Below are positions 14,069-14,145 of a stretch of DNA of 14,145 nucleotides, piece after piece. Made by a program: the position numbers and the translations under genes. The stretch's first letter is position 1, and every line of letters starts with the position of its first letter. Origin of the DNA: UBA4416 sp035439445 (GTDB lineage: Bacteria > Bacteroidota > Bacteroidia > B-17B0 > Aurantibacillaceae); the NCBI GenBank assembly GCA_035439445.1, contig DAORKG010000059.1, positions 1 through 14,145 on the forward strand, given 5' to 3'. The notes beneath the pieces were generated by a model. It did not search any database, was not told the DNA's origin, and was given only the letters and a program-made list of their open reading frames with translations.

Positions 14069-14145
14069 ATAAAAAAGAGGCTGTTCATTAGTAGACTGAA
14101 CCCAAAAGTTTAGACAAAATTAAAAATTAATTTGGATTGTAATGA
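14069..14145. mobile_element. Probable outer end of an IS3-family insertion sequence (partial)
   Basis: After the stop codon at 14063 the sequence reads AAAAAAGAGGCTGTTCA (14071-14087), then from about 14089 TAGACTGAACCCAAAAGTTT and AGACAAAATT. CTGAACCCAAAAGTTTAGACA closely follows the common IS150-group terminal inverted repeat, roughly TGxACTGAACCCAAAAGTTxGACA, recalled from family knowledge. The ATG at 14142 could open the transposase orfA, which would lie outside the window. The AAAAAAGAGGCTGTTC stretch looks like the first arm of a terminator whose second arm is missing here, as expected if the element landed in the hairpin. The exact outer boundary and any target duplication cannot be seen. 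Confidence 0.45.

Overview
The window reads as ordinary chromosome of an AT-rich member of the Bacteroidota, most likely a flavobacterium-like or related environmental lineage. Four things support this. Two proteins end in type IX secretion (T9SS) type A sorting domains. Several genes carry TAnnTTTG-type -7 boxes, the phylum's housekeeping promoter signature. An SRPBCC gene and a NUDIX gene flank pyrE, an arrangement I recall from this phylum. A GCTxxxACNYNPxATxDDGSC-type cysteine motif, common in secreted proteins of the group, is also present. Genes are short-spaced, on both strands, and no tRNA, rRNA or CRISPR array is visible.

Layout. 1-877 (minus): the start of an SRPBCC-family gene cut by the window edge, then pyrE. 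924-1532 (plus): a NUDIX hydrolase divergent from pyrE. 1650-4111 (plus): a LacI-type regulator and dihydrolipoyl dehydrogenase, ending at a strong bidirectional terminator. 4247-7026 (minus): a T9SS-exported endonuclease I, an unrecognised polytopic membrane protein, and a GNAT acetyltransferase whose stop codon is one base from the membrane protein's start. 7150-10001 (minus): a 645-residue SPFH/flotillin-like protein with four N-terminal beta repeats, and a YafK-type L,D-transpeptidase. 10059-10343 (plus): a DivIC/FtsB-type division protein. 10381-11586 (minus): a saccharopine-dehydrogenase-like enzyme. 11691-14063 (plus): a 790-residue secreted multidomain protein with a lysyl-oxidase-like domain, a dockerin-like pair, a cohesin-like domain and a T9SS tail. 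14089-14145 looks like the outer end of an IS3-family insertion sequence.

How the genes work together. Pyrimidine synthesis, E3 of the 2-oxoacid dehydrogenases and a lysine/saccharopine-type enzyme are housekeeping metabolism. YafK-like and DivIC/FtsB-like proteins both act at the cell wall or septum. The endonuclease and the lysyl-oxidase-like protein are exported cargo of the same secretion system. There is no single obvious pathway or defence island.

The items most worth following up are the lysyl-oxidase-like T9SS cargo, which keeps the copper histidines and both residues that form the LTQ cofactor in animal enzymes; the dockerin and cohesin-like modules in that same chain; and the vault-like repeat architecture of the SPFH protein. 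Start codons were re-assigned for the membrane protein (6500) and the lysyl-oxidase-like protein (11691). A partial gene at 1-215 was found by reading the minus strand directly.
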